Assembly: GCA_963678705.1 (NCBI GenBank)
Contig: OY783207.1
Span: forward strand, 1,426,001-1,490,000
Direction: 5' to 3'
Source: Panorpa germanica
Lineage: Eukaryota; Arthropoda; Insecta; Mecoptera; Panorpidae
Length of the DNA: 64,000 nt
Below the pieces are notes generated by a model. The model saw only the letters and a program-made list of their open reading frames with translations. It searched no databases and had not been told where the DNA came from. Both the position numbers and the translations under genes were made by a program. Shown piece by piece: positions 36,400-50,986 of the stretch; the first letter of the stretch is position 1; the number at the start of each line of letters is the position of its first letter.

Positions 36400-37490
36400 T
36401 CTGAAAAAAATAAAACACAATGAAATACTTGGACAGGAATTACCTATTACCTAATTATCTAATTTTTTTAATTAAAAACAAATTTATCTTAAGTCTTATG
36501 GGAATAGTATAGGTCCTTGCAACGAAATGATGAACATTCTAGATTGTATATAAATAGAACTACAAAATAAAATATAAATAAATTAAAATAAAAAATCAAC
36601 CTTATATTCATATTGGAAAGTAACAAAGCTTTAATCCATTTAAACAAAACTATTGTAATTATAGTTCAAATGATATTATCTTAATCACACGTATGCTGTT
36701 ACAGCAAATTCAATGGAGATTATTAACGTGGCGTTCAATTGATTGACACCCACCAATTGTCCAAATTAAAAAAAAAAACTAACCTGTACAAACGAAATAA
36801 ATACCGCTATATAAAGATTACAGCTACAGCAAAGGAATAATTCGATCTAATTAAATATTTAACGGTACTGTAAAAAATCAATGTAATAGGTTTTATGTTA
36901 ACAGTTACTTTTAGGCAATGTCTATTGTACGTAAGCGGCCGGCGATTCTTTCAATGACGTAGTCAATAACTTGTATAGATAGTAATTGTAATATCTAGAG
37001 ATATTTTAATTAAAAATATATATTTAACACTGATTCTGAGTAATTAGTTATATTGAAATTGAAAAATGATGTTAATGATCATCAATTTGGCGTTAATGCG
37101 TGGGGTAATGTAGGTTAGACTAAATTTTCATAAATATAAAAAAGCCATATGCCACGAACTCAATCTTTATATTGATTTTTAAAAAATAATATGCACTGAA
37201 AGATAACGTAAAATATTAGGAAATATCACTAAAATTTATATTTATAAACAGGCTATTCAAATTATTGATTTTCACCATAATCTTACTGATACCACAAAAT
37301 ATCGAACACACTCTTTATAAACTTACACAATTTTATGAAAATATATTTAACATATTAAAACAAACATACCTTTATAATAAATAATTTGTCACTGAAATTG
37401 ATTATTATTTTAATTTATAAACGTTTTATAAATTATTATTACTGGACTAATTCACAGTGATGTTACTTGTTCAATTTTTAGTAGTATACT
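36400..37490 (-). other. HSPA5 5' UTR exon (37490-37370) and first intron
   Basis: Inferred from splice signals: a good donor AAAG|gtatgt ends the putative non-coding exon at 37370. The acceptor (g at 36401) lies one base before the HSPA5 ATG. The intron would be 969 nt. The start at about 37490 is a TCAGT initiator. No transcript evidence is available to me. Confidence 0.6.
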
Positions 37491-37517
37491 GACTTAAAGG
37501 AGTCTCCGCTTTTAATA
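37488..37517 (-). promoter_or_regulatory. HSPA5 core promoter (TATA-like and initiator)
   Basis: On the minus strand TATTAAAAG (37517-37509) is followed 27 nt later by the A of a TCAGT initiator (37492-37488), the arthropod consensus. It lies just downstream of the ERSE. The TATA match is imperfect. Confidence 0.6.
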
Positions 37518-37536
37518 TTACGGCGCTAGTGTAATG

Positions 37537-37555
37537 CGTGGAGTCATTTGATTGG
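37537..37555 (-). promoter_or_regulatory. ER stress response element (ERSE)
   Basis: The minus strand reads CCAAT-CAAATGACT-CCACG: exactly CCAAT, nine bases, CCACG. This is the bipartite site for NF-Y plus ATF6/XBP1 in BiP promoters of animals. It lies ~47-65 bp upstream of the predicted start, in the right orientation to switch on HSPA5 in the unfolded protein response. Only one perfect copy is seen. Confidence 0.9.
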
Positions 37556-39494
37556 TCCAACTCAAACCAGTTGGCCAGCTGTGATAGGCCCACGTTCGGA
37601 CACAGATATATTTCAAATATAAAACCACGCTTTTGACAATACGAGAGAAAGGGATGACATATATTAGTATTCAACATTACGAAAGATGTAATATAAGAAC
37701 GAAATAGATATAAAAAACCCTAGAGTATTCTCGAAATATCTAGATATTATTTAAAAAATAACATTCTTTTTGAAAATTTCCTATTTTGTTTTAAAATATT
37801 AGAAATGCTTTCATGCTTACTCATGTTAAAAATGTAATTCTTTCATCACTTGCATACTTTTTAAAACACATTGTCTAAGCAATAATCTAATTCTTATTAA
37901 CACACTAAATTCAACAAGTGTCGAATGAATACCTAATTAGAATTAGAAACAGAATGAGCTTGTTCAATTTATACTGTTTATTTTGCATCTATATATATCC
38001 TTATGGCTAATCACTAACGCCAGGATGTGAGCTCCAATATCCGGAAATAGTGCTTTAACATTTTATGAGCATTTACTATCTAAAGAGTAACACTAACCAC
38101 TACGCTATCTAAGCTGAACTACTAGCGGTTCAGCTTCGATATTTCCGGCCCCAGAGTAAGCCCAAACTCTTTCAAAATTTGCACTGGAAATAATTGAATC
38201 TGAGGTTCTAACTCTTATAAAATTAACTTAACAAAACATTTTTAAAGTTATTATTAGAGGTACTATCAGTGCAGTTTGCCTTGCCCTATTTTTAAAAGGT
38301 TGCAGTTTTTTTATATTTTTTTATGTTTTTAATGTAATATCTATATAATTACACAGTTATCATATTTTCAACAATCGTAATAAAAGAATAATTATCGCTA
38401 TTTTATTTACTTAGGTTTGACTTTTTCCCATGCAGAAAACTATAAATGTAATTTTGGTAAAGACGAATCATATTATGTTCTTAAAGAAAAGATTAAACTA
38501 TTTTGTGACATCATTCATAATCGTGGTGTATTGCCATTAAATAACATTTAAATTATTGATTTGCAAATCATTTCTTTATTAAGTAGTTGCATGAACTTCG
38601 TGCAGTTTTCTTTTTAGAAGCGTATACACGAAATTTACAAAATGTAGTCAAATTTTAATGTAAATATTTAAAATACATAAAAAAATGCTGTAAATTTGAT
38701 AACTGGTGGTTATCATTTTTATTCCAGAACTACAAGTACCTATAAGAAGATTACACGTCATTCAAAATACATCCACGTTAATCTCATCTTATAAAAATTG
38801 TTGTCTCTATGTGCTCAGTTTCGCTGTGACAACTGTTCAACCATATGTATAAATACTATTGTATAATAGATATTTAATTATTATAATTACTACAACTCCA
38901 ATTGATTTTATTTAACATAGATCTATATCCAACTACTTTTGGCAGTATTTAGGGTGCTACCGGTACTGCCTTCATCTAGAGAATATATTAATCCAGCCTG
39001 TCGCAACACAATAACACCTAATTGGGGTTGTTAATTAAGGTTGTTAACACCTTAGCCAAAGTGTCTCTTCTATAATGGATTCAATTAAAATTTATTCCAA
39101 TAAATGTATATGTTCCAAATTTTCTAGATAATAATTCCATGTAGGACCATTTTATTACAATATTAAATTTTTAATATTACATTTTCTTTTTGTTGTTTTA
39201 ATTCTTGCACAATTACTTTCTTCAACTTTTCTTAATTTTGTAATTTCTCGAAAATTCTACATATCACTATCTTATCATGGCGCTATTACTGTTCTTATAG
39301 AGCCTTGGCCCCCTTGTCTCCATTCTTTCCTATTGTTTCTACAGAGAACATTTAACTCTGCGCAGAACCCCTAACCTGAGGGATCGAGGTGTTATCTTTA
39401 GTCTAGTGCTTCAGAGTCTTTAAAAAGAAAATCTAAATAATTTAGAATACCCCTAATGTCAAGCAACCATTTCTACGTTATTATAGTTGTGATA
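37556..39494. other. Intergenic between HSPA5 promoter and ALAD side
   Basis: No gene seen. At 37990-38150 is a stretch with a 9-bp hairpin (AAGCTGAAC/GTTCAGCTT). On the minus strand it has a Pol III A-box-like string (TAGCGTAGTGGTTAGTG), possibly a decayed tRNA-derived SINE. The rest is AT-rich. Confidence 0.4.
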
Positions 39495-39744
39495 ATGGGC
39501 TTGTGTCCTATGTCTTAATTTCTATAAAAGTGTACTATATATTGATAAAGTGGGTTACTAGAACCTCGAATGTTCAATTATTTTTTAATAACTCCTTATA
39601 TGTTCAGAGATATTAACAATTAAAAAAGTTATTTTGTCTCTTTAATTATTAAAGGGATTCAACGTTGAACACATTCCAAGGGCATGTGACATCACAATCC
39701 TTGTGTAAGGTTACCACCCTTACAGCTCATAAATCTCTGCTATA

Positions 39745-39785
<41 letters not shown>

Positions 39786-40158
39786 AAATATCAAATATTA
39801 TTTACAGCTATTTCAAGTAACACTCAAATTTCAATATTATGTCTGCATTAGCAGGGTTAAATAAAATAAAAACTTATTATTCTTTGATTTGACTTGATTA
39901 TTCGACTACCAACAGCTACAGAACATTACCACAGCACTGACCTACTCAACAAATAACTGACGTTAAAATGCATTTCACGTCATAAAAATATGGCCGACCG
40001 ATTTTTAGCGCTGAAACTACAATTGAAACTCTTAATTGCTATATCTCCGTCAACATTTAGATATTTAATAAAATAAACATGCCAATACACATTTATTAAC
40101 ATCAATTTCAATCAAAAGTTGAAAAATCGACCACTAAAAAATGAGGACACAAGCCCAT
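39495..40158 (+). mobile_element. Family A MITE, copy 5 (complete, with TA duplication)
   Basis: Perfect 15-bp ends ATGGGCTTGTGTCCT and AGGACACAAGCCCAT, each bordered by TA. The internal 'tatatatcaaaata' has expanded into a (TA)n run at about 39749-39782. Otherwise collinear with A1. Confidence 0.9.
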
Positions 40159-40715
40159 TATAACTGGTTCGACTCCTGAGCACTATTCCTGACTTTCACT
40201 TTCAAGTTAATGGCAAAATTTCTTCTCTTAAAAAAATATACAGAATTTGGAGAAAAGAAGAAGGAAGAGGGTATGACTACGTTGCACTAAAATCATAAAC
40301 GAATGAAATTAGTATCAATAATATTAAATGAAACAATTCCATTTTATTGAATTCATTCTGTTTATTTGATTATATCATTATAACCGGTATGATCTATCTA
40401 GTTTAATGAATACGTAATTTTCGGATTAGGTATACCCTCCATCCAATGTTTTAAAATTTTCTATAGATGGATATAATCTGCATTAAAGCTCAAAGACAAT
40501 AAGACCACTTCAACCATATAGCTGTGTACGATAGTCCATATTAAAATATAGGTTTGATTCACATTTTTTAAATATTCTTAACAATTTTCCTAATCAAAAT
40601 ATATTCTACTCTAAAGTATGCGTACCGTATCACTGATTTCTTTTAACGATATATTGGTAAATTACCTACACAAAAATAAATAATATAAAAACTTAACAAT
40701 ACAATTGTTTTAAGA
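40159..40715. other. Intergenic, ALAD 3' side
   Basis: No gene seen. It probably includes the short ALAD 3' UTR near 40.7 kb. Confidence 0.5.
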
Positions 40716-42617
<1,902 letters not shown>

Positions 42618-43030
42618 TTTAAATTAAAGCCAATCAGTTATGACACAATCACAATAGTCAAAACGACAATTAAAGAATTCAAAATCGGAAACGGAATATA
42701 TAATATTAATATTTTAATTTGTTTTATTTAAAATATAGATACTATATTTTTGAATGCGAGATTAATTCTGAAGATTCTATTTTGTTTTCTTTTTATATTG
42801 CTTCAGCCTTCTACGCGTATAAATCACAAAATAGATTTCTTTTTAATATATATGGTACGGATGATCTGATATTATTTTATCTCTTTTACGGTCCGGTTCT
42901 CACGATTTTGATTATCATGTTGACTTGAAACTATGTATTTCTTTTTCAATGTAAATTCGCGATGTACCGTTATCAATCAATTTTGAAATATCATCGTGCG
43001 TCATTATATAATAGCCAAAGACTAGTCGTA
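42618..43030. other. ALAD upstream region
   Basis: Presumably contains the ALAD promoter; no clear TATA or initiator is seen. An open + strand frame 42719-42928 begins at TTG, not ATG, and shows no protein character. Confidence 0.4.
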
Positions 43031-43034
43031 ATAA

Positions 43035-43570
43035 CTATAGCGTTTACCCGTCGCAAAGCAACGTGTGTTTTGTAATTAAGATATATTCAATTTTGTAATT
43101 TTATTTCCATTTTGCAATTAAAATATTAGGCATAAGTGTTTAATTAATATTAGGAAATACACAATACGTTTTTTATGAATGAATTTAAAAAAAACGCAGT
43201 GCTTTTAATATATTCTTTAGGTTTCCCTATCGGTAATTTTCGGGTAAATCACGATTGTCTTTTATGAATGAATTATTTTATTAATGAATTTAAAAAAAAC
43301 ACAATGTCCTAATATATTCTTTACGTTTCTGGTACCCTAATACAAAATCGGGAATTTTCGGTAACCACGATTCTATTCGTGTTTATGAATGAATTTAGAA
43401 AAGCACAATGTCCTAATATATTCTTTACGTTTATGCTACCCTAATACAAAATCGGTATTTTCCGGTGAACACAATTGCTTCGTGTTTTATGAATGAAACA
43501 CAGTGGCTTTTTTTAATTTCTTTTTACGTTTATGCTACCCTGATACAAAATTTATAGTTTTATAAAAAAT
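43035..43570 (-). mobile_element. Degenerate Helitron-like end plus ~100-bp direct repeats
   Basis: Read on the minus strand, CGTTGC-TTT-GCGACG (43063-43049, one mismatched pair) is followed by an 8-nt spacer and CTATAG, close to a Helitron hairpin plus CTAG. To its right (5' on the minus strand) are about four diverged direct units, each with 'ttatgaatgaa', 'cacaatgtcctaatatattc' and 'ctaatacaaaatcgg', spaced ~90-120 bp. The tandem array beside a hairpin/CTAG-like end resembles the layout at 25-28 kb. Confidence 0.45.
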
Positions 43571-45151
43571 AAATCTACTATTGCTTAAAATAGTCAAACG
43601 CTAATAATTCTCCGTTTGAACAGCACAAGACTTTGTTTCGTTTATTAGTTAGTTTATTTTATATTTTTTATCATTTTTAAGAAGGCGAATACTTTTAAAT
43701 AGAAGTTTGATTAATATATACAAAAATTAACAAACCCGAGGACGCTAAGACACAAATTTATTTTCATTATGCTTTTTAATGCGCGCTGATAACTAATCTC
43801 AACTTCAATTATATCCTGTGAAAATTTTCGTGATAATAAAACAACATATTCACTGAAATATATAATATATTGTACTCATTTTTTGATATGTAAAAAATAT
43901 TTATTTACGAGATAAAATTGCTTTTCATAATTTATAAAAAAAATCTTCTGTACAAATAATTTCTATTATTTAAAATTGTAAAAATTAAGTGTAATCATTA
44001 ATAATTAATTCATATATTATAAATTCTAATGATTCAGTGCATGAACAATAAAACTAAATAATCAAGTATTGCTATTTGACCAGGTAGAAACATTTAAACA
44101 GTTGAGCCATTGATATTTACTGATCTGATTGAATTAATAACCAAGACACTGAGAATAAGTCTTTACATACACACTAGGTTACTGGGAATCTTTATACAAT
44201 TATATTTAGGACACGACTGACTCCTTAACTGTGAAATGCTTTAAGAAACAAATATATAATACTTGACTAAATAAAGATAATTGTTCGGTTACATTTTTTC
44301 CTATAACAAAGAAATAAGTTACATTTATAAATGCTTTTTACATGTACTATTACTAACTAATTTCTAATTTCAGGATTTCGTTTATAAGCAATATTAAATA
44401 CAGGTTAAGCCAGCGTACTTTATATGTATATGTTATGTTTAGTTTACTTATTAACAATAACATGTTATGTTATTGTTACATTATACAAGCGCGCTAAATT
44501 AACATTGCTTTAAAACGGTCATACACATTATTTTTTGGTTTTGTAGACATATTGTCTCGCAGCCAGCTATCTTAAAACTCGTGCGATAATATTATCACTC
44601 ACTAAGTGTATACTAATATATTTTTTCATTGAGATTAACAATTTTGTTACATATCATAATTTGTTCTGACAATTTTGTTTTTTAATTATTGACTTCATCA
44701 GTTACACATCATAATATACAAGCTATTTTTATTTTTAATAAAAATTGAGCTTAAAAAATTAAAAATATACAAAGTAGCTCTTATAATAGAGCCCTAAATT
44801 TTGCAATATAATAATTAAGTTCACAATTTTGGTGTTACCGTTTTTGTTTATTCCTATAAACCTTGGAAAGATAATTTAATAATTTACTTAAAATTAAATT
44901 ATTTGTATATTTTAAGAAATAAAACTATCTTTATACAAATTTTTAAATTATTATAAAAATATAATTAGCTATGAAATTAATGTTAAATAATATATTATAA
45001 ATTCATTTAAACAATTAAAAATAAAACAATATAAACATAATCTAAAAATGTTTGGTGATTAAATATGGACAAACTATATCACCGGCTTAAAATACTGGTT
45101 TAGTCCAAGTTGTTTCTTTTTTAAATAAATATTGCCGTAACTACCTTCATT
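43571..45151. other. Intergenic, DCLK 3' side
   Basis: Very AT-rich with no gene recognised. The DCLK 3' UTR is expected in the right-hand part. Confidence 0.5.
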
Positions 45152-48100
45152 TTATATTTGATAATCCAAACTCAGCCAGTCGTGATCAAGAACATCTTCG
45201 CTGTTGAATCGAACTTCTGGATCACTTTGCAGCATGTGTCCAATTAAATCGCGGGCTTGTTCTCCAACGCCATTCCAATATGGCTCTGGAAAATCAAACT
45301 GGCCCGATAAGATTGCGTCGAATAATTGCTCTTGATCGTTATCTGGACTAACAAATGGTGGGAATCCGCAAAGAAGTATATATAAAATAACACCAGCAGC
45401 CCAAACATCAATCTGAAACAAGAAAACCACTCATTTTTAGCAATTTTCTTTTACTTAGAAGTGTAATTCAATTCAATCATTTCACATAGCCATGCCTTCA
45501 ATCCATATCCAGATTCCATAAGTATCTCAGGTGCCACGTATGTAGGAGTTCCGCAGACTGTATACAATGGACCAGTCACTTCACATGCCAATCCGAAATC
45601 TCCCAGCTTTAAGACGCATACTTCTTCGTCTTTAACGTTAACCTATATATATATATAAATAAATTGATATTATTTCTGATATGAATCTTTTTTAACTTTT
45701 ATCTCACAAATCACGTACTAGTAAATTTTCTGGTTTTATATCTCTATGGACGATTTGCAAGGAATGTAAGTAAGCCATCGCAGAACCTAGATGTCTTAAC
45801 ATAATTCGAGATTGATTTTCGGAGAATTTTGTTGCTCGTGCAATAGCGTCAAATAAATCTCCTCCTATAAATTTTAATTATGTATTATTAAACTAGTAAC
45901 AAGTAGTAAAGTAGTGTAGTAAATAAAACAAGTGACATACCTCTTACAAGTTCAAGTACTAAGAACATTCTGTCAGTTGTATCTTGTTCTGCAATTAATC
46001 CTACAGTATTTGAATGATTTAATTGTCGCATCACTCTTATCTCTGCCTCTATGTAGTGTTCTTTTCCACGGCACATAGCTTTATCAATTACCTAATGATT
46101 TGATTAATTAAAACAATGGTCTTTAACAAATAATAAATATATACCAACTAAATACCTTTAACGCAAATTCTTCTCCTGTGGTTTTATCTTTGCATAATCG
46201 AACTACCGCAAAATTACCATCGCCAATAACTTTTCCAACAGAGTATTTTTGAGCTAATATTTGAGGTAAGAGACCAAGTGTTTCCTAATATAATACAAAA
46301 GAAATCTTATAAGTGCCTATAACAGAATATCATTTGTTATACATAAGTAGAAAAGTAATTTACATCGTTATCACCCTGGCCTATGTTTCCCATATCTTGA
46401 CAAACATAAGTTTCATTATGACTTTTAACAGGCATTTTTGGTGTCGGTCCACTTCTTGGTAATCTCTGAGGTTTTCTTGTTCCTTGCATAGCTTTATTTT
46501 CTTCAGGTTCCAAATCAAAATCATTATCATTAACTCTTTCAGATCCATAACAAATAAATATTTCATCTTCAGCAAAAAAACCTGCTAAGTTTTGTATCTG
46601 TAAAAGTGTAAAATATTATGCAAGAAATTTAATGAATGTAGACAATTTAGAACAGATCGTAGTATATTACCTGTGTTCCAGTTAGTGTGTAAACTTTTCT
46701 TACGCATCCACTATCAAGTCTTACTTTCTGTGTAAGAGCTTGTAGAACGTGCTCGTAAGTTGGACTGTTTCTTTTGTTGAGAAGGAGACGATATACCTAT
46801 AAATATTAAATTATTATTAAAAAATATTTGTGAAGTAGTTTTTCTACTCTAATAATTATTTAATAACAAAAATATTCGGCAAAGTGATGGGCTTGTGTCC
46901 TCATTTTTTAGTAGTCGATTTTTTAATTGTTGATTGAAATTGATGTTAATAAATGTGTATTGGTGTGTCTATTTTATTAAATATCTAAATATTGACGGAG
47001 ATATAGCAATTAAAAGTTTGAATTGTAGTTTTAGCGCTAGAAATGGTCGACCATATTTGTATGACGTGAAATGCATTTTAACGTTAGTTATTTGTTGTGG
47101 TAATGTTCTGTAGCTGTTGGTAGTCAAATAATCAAGTAACATCAAAGAATAATAAGTTATTATTTTATTTAACCCTGCTAGGGCAGCCATAATATTGAAA
47201 TTGTATTGTTCCTTGAAATAGCTGTAAATAATATTTGATACTTTGATATATAAATACATATAGCAGAGATTTATGATCTATGAGGTTGGTAACCTTACAC
47301 AAGGATTGTAATGTCACATGCACTTGGAATGTGTACAACGTTGAATCCTTTTAATAATTAAAGAGACAAAATAACTTTTTTAATTGTTAATATCTCTTAA
47401 CATATACGGAGTTATTAAAAAATAATTGAACATTTGAGATTCTAGTAACCCACTTTATCAATATATAGTACACTTTTATAGAAATTAAGACATAGAACAC
47501 AAGCCCATTATATTTAAGAAATGAGGCTTTGCCAGTTATATTCTTGCATCGTCATAATAAATGCTAAACAGTAAATCTCACCTTTCTTGGTTTAACACCG
47601 TGTCTAATTAGCGTTACAATACGCGGTCGCACTACAGTGGCCGCTTCGGTTGGTGAACGTCCATTTGTAGTTACTGAAGCACCATTTTTAAACGGGCTAC
47701 TAGGTCTGATAAGTCTGTAAAAAATGTACGATGGCTTTGTTGTACTCCTTCAATTATATTATACAGAAAATTATTATTAAGATTAAATATCAATTTACCG
47801 TGATAATCTATTATTAACTTTAGCTTGATTGGGAGGTTGTTGTGAATATTCCACTCTTTTGAAGGGTTCATTATTACATGAACAAACATAAGAACCGCCA
47901 TCTTCAAGATCATCTAGTCCAGTAACCTGAACATAATTTTTTTTCATAGTTTACGTATTAATAATTACTCTATACGCATTGTTACAATATAAATTTATGG
48001 AAAAATGAAGTATTTGATGCTTTATTATTTACCTTTTTGCCTTGCAATGTAAATATACTTCTTACAGCACCGGGTAACGTAACATTATCTTCTAGAATCC

Positions 48101-49125
48101 GGGTAAGATCTCCAGTTAGGCTCTCAAAGCAACTAAAAGAAACAACAACTACAGTTATTTCGTATGAAAGTTATTCGTAATAAAATAAAATGAATATCGT
48201 ATTGGATCAGGGACAGAAAACGTTCCGAAAACGATACATAAATAACATTATTTTCTGAATTGTTATCGTTATTATTACGAGTAAAATTAACGGTGGTTTA
48301 AATTAAACCACTATTGGAGAAATCATTACGATTAAGTTCAAGGTTAAATATATTACTATTAGCTAATATGAGTAGTATGTAAAAAATGTTATTATTAGTT
48401 TGTAATGTAAGTATTGTAACAGATTTGAATGGCCTTGTTATTCTTATAACAGAACTCAGTAGCTATGGAATATAAACTGTTTATGTTAGAGATTATTTTA
48501 CCAAATTCTTCAGCTTTCAATCTAGATATAACACGCAAGTATTATAGATCGATATTGTGTATATAAATGTTACAGTTTCAATACTATACAGATATATAGT
48601 AGGGATACGGTAAAACAAAAGAATTTAGATTGAAAACATTGAAAAGACTCATTATAGGTTTTTTGTATGAATATCTAACACAAACAAATGATAAATAGTG
48701 CTCTTTATTGACTGTGTTTCAATAGATTGCTTATTCATCCGAAACAGCAGATACATAAATACATTTTATAGATATTAGTAACAAATGAAATTCATTATTA
48801 TAAGAAATAGCACTATTGGTGTCTTAATATATAATTTCAAAGGGGGGAAATGTTACAGTCATAACTGTAATTGTAGTTCTATTAATAATAATTGTAATTA
48901 AGATAATGCTTACCGGTATCTTTCAGAAGAAACAGGAATTGTAATTCCTGCATAAAACCTGTCTCCATTTCGAAAAAAGCGAACCCGGCGAGCTTTCCTG
49001 GTAGGTGTTCTAAATGTCGATTGACGTTTTTTCGACTTATTTATATCTATTTCAGATAACTCCTTTTCAAGTTCTGAATTTGAACTTGTTCGGCTTTCAC
49101 TTGGACTAACACTACTTTCCTCCAT
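45152..49125 (-). CDS. DCLK: Doublecortin-like kinase (two DCX domains + CaMK-type kinase)
   Basis: Eleven exons, 588 aa: 49125-48914, 48132-48033, 47926-47799, 47714-47582, 46796-46671, 46597-46364, 46284-46156, 46091-45941, 45864-45719, 45642-45496 and 45412-45152. Tandem doublecortin domains (from [16 protein letters not shown], and from [16 protein letters not shown]) bind microtubules. A short linker leads to a Ser/Thr kinase of the CaMK group: glycine loop [16 protein letters not shown]-type lysine in [35 protein letters not shown] and [17 protein letters not shown]. All catalytic residues are present, so it should be active. It has the architecture of DCLK1/2 and nematode ZYG-8, with roles in microtubule organisation. 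The last intron uses a GC donor, and the intron before exon 5 carries MITE A6. The start ATG opens a Ser/Glu-rich leader. Confidence 0.96.
46887..47508 (-). mobile_element. Family A MITE, copy 6, inside a DCLK intron
   Basis: Near-intact ends ATGGGCTTGTGTCCT and AGAACACAAGCCCAT; TA is present on one side only. It fills most of the intron between DCLK exons 4 and 5, about 70 bp from the exon 4 donor, in the same orientation as the gene's minus strand. Confidence 0.9.
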
Positions 49126-50986
49126 TCTATAATTTGAATTTTTATATTTATTAAAATGTTTAAAGGGATAATAGATAGAAAAACAAAATAAAACAAAATA
49201 TTCAACAAGAACATCAATATTAACGTTTGAATGTTATTAATCGCCAGTGATATATCAGGAATTAATTAAAGTTAATTTGGAACATATTGTAACGGTATTG
49301 CAAATTAAAGTAATATTATATTATTTGCAAATTTGAGATTTATTAAATAATAACAAAAATATTTTTGAAGGAAAGTATTTAATGAGCACCTAAGATTTTA
49401 TTACTGTAACATAATAGTATTTACATTAAATATTTCATTTGATTGATTAGCTGGCGTCCTGTCATATTAAACAGATTGTCAAAATTTAAAAAAATCTAAT
49501 TCCCTGTGTGAGATTCTTACTTACATCAATTTTATTATTAAGATCACAATCGAAACACTATTAATAATATGTATTGAGCTTTATTAATATTAAACATTTA
49601 TATTGATATTTAATTAAAACATATTTACACTAAATAAAATTGTTAAATACTAAAATATAATTTAATATATAGATACACGGAACGCCCAGTCCACCGTGAC
49701 CAAAGCGTACATAACCTCAAAATTCATCTACATTATATTTTAGATTATCTACATTTGTAGCCATTAAAGTGTTTGAGTCTTATCTTTGATTTGATTTAGA
49801 TAAGACTGCAACCAAACTTTTATAGATATTATTATGATTAATATAATCTGTAAAGTACTAATTATATATTTATAACAAATACTAATAATTATATATTATT
49901 TATCTAATCGAAATAAAACTATTACAGATAGGTTGTTTGTTTTATCAAAGTGAATGTTTCTTAAGAAAGTAAATAGTTGCTCCTCCTCGTATGAGATGGC
50001 GCCACCACAGGGGTTGCTTTCTTTACTCAAAGACACTACAAGCACTGGTTAGAATCTCGGTCTTTGGATATAAATTTGTGTGACCCATGTTGAATAGGAG
50101 GCCTGCCGCGTGGTGTATTGATAAACATTAAAGTAGAAGCTTCATCCATGAAATATCTCTCTTGCTCACCGTTTGATATTCACCTCTTTTTGGATTACTG
50201 ACTGCGCTGTATCTATAACTGAAAATGAACGTAGATATAGTTCAAATTACGAGAGATCAGATTACTCTTTTTTAAAACAAGTTGAGCCGTATAAACCTAC
50301 GATACAATGAAAAAGCTCTGATCACTAATTTTTTTATAATGTCTATAGGAACGAATGCGATAAAATTCACCATCGTATCGCAGATTTATACGGCCCTTAT
50401 AACATCTTTTAAGTATGAGTCATTGCCAACCTCTCGTAATTTGAATTATACAAAATGTTACAACACTGCTGTTTGGAATAGATTCATAAAAAATAATTAA
50501 ATTTCTAATAAATGACCGTCCAAATTCTTTAAGAAAAAAAGATTTATTTTTGGAAAACTTTTCTTTTGTTTCTTTATAGTTAATTTGTGTAATTAACTAA
50601 AAATATATCTTAATGAAACTTTTTCTTTCATTAAAACTAATGAGGTTAACGAATTCCAGTTCCAGTTCCAGTTTTAATATAATTTATAATTTAATCCACA
50701 AAACTTTTTAAGCTAATCTATTTTAATCTATTTTAAATTTGATCACATTACTACATTTAATTATATTCGAAGGCGTCTCTTTAATCACATCAAATGAGAC
50801 AATTAGTGGTTGATTATTTTAAGTAACGAAATGAATACTTCTGCTACTACTTCTTCTTCTTCTTATTTTATTTTATTCTCCTCTTACAGGAAATCTTCAT
50901 TTTGCTTCTCATTTTCTTTAGTAGCAGTTAGTTTTACGGCTAACGCTTTTTTTATAAGGTGTTTGAAAAATATTTTAAAAAAATAA
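49126..50986. other. DCLK upstream region and intergenic DNA
   Basis: Should contain the DCLK 5' UTR and promoter, which I cannot place. 'gatatagttcaaattacgag' at 50234 also occurs at 18323, and 'gataaacattaaagtaga' at 50120 also occurs at 20624. These are short scraps of dispersed repeats. No other gene is seen. Confidence 0.45.

Noticed and set aside
37571-37594. Second ERSE in the HSPA5 promoter
   Set aside because: CCACG is present at 37590 but the base quintet nine positions before is CAGCT, not CCAAT.
42719-42928. 69-codon + frame upstream of ALAD with hydrophobic ends
   Set aside because: Begins with TTG, lies where the ALAD promoter must be, and is explained by T-rich composition.
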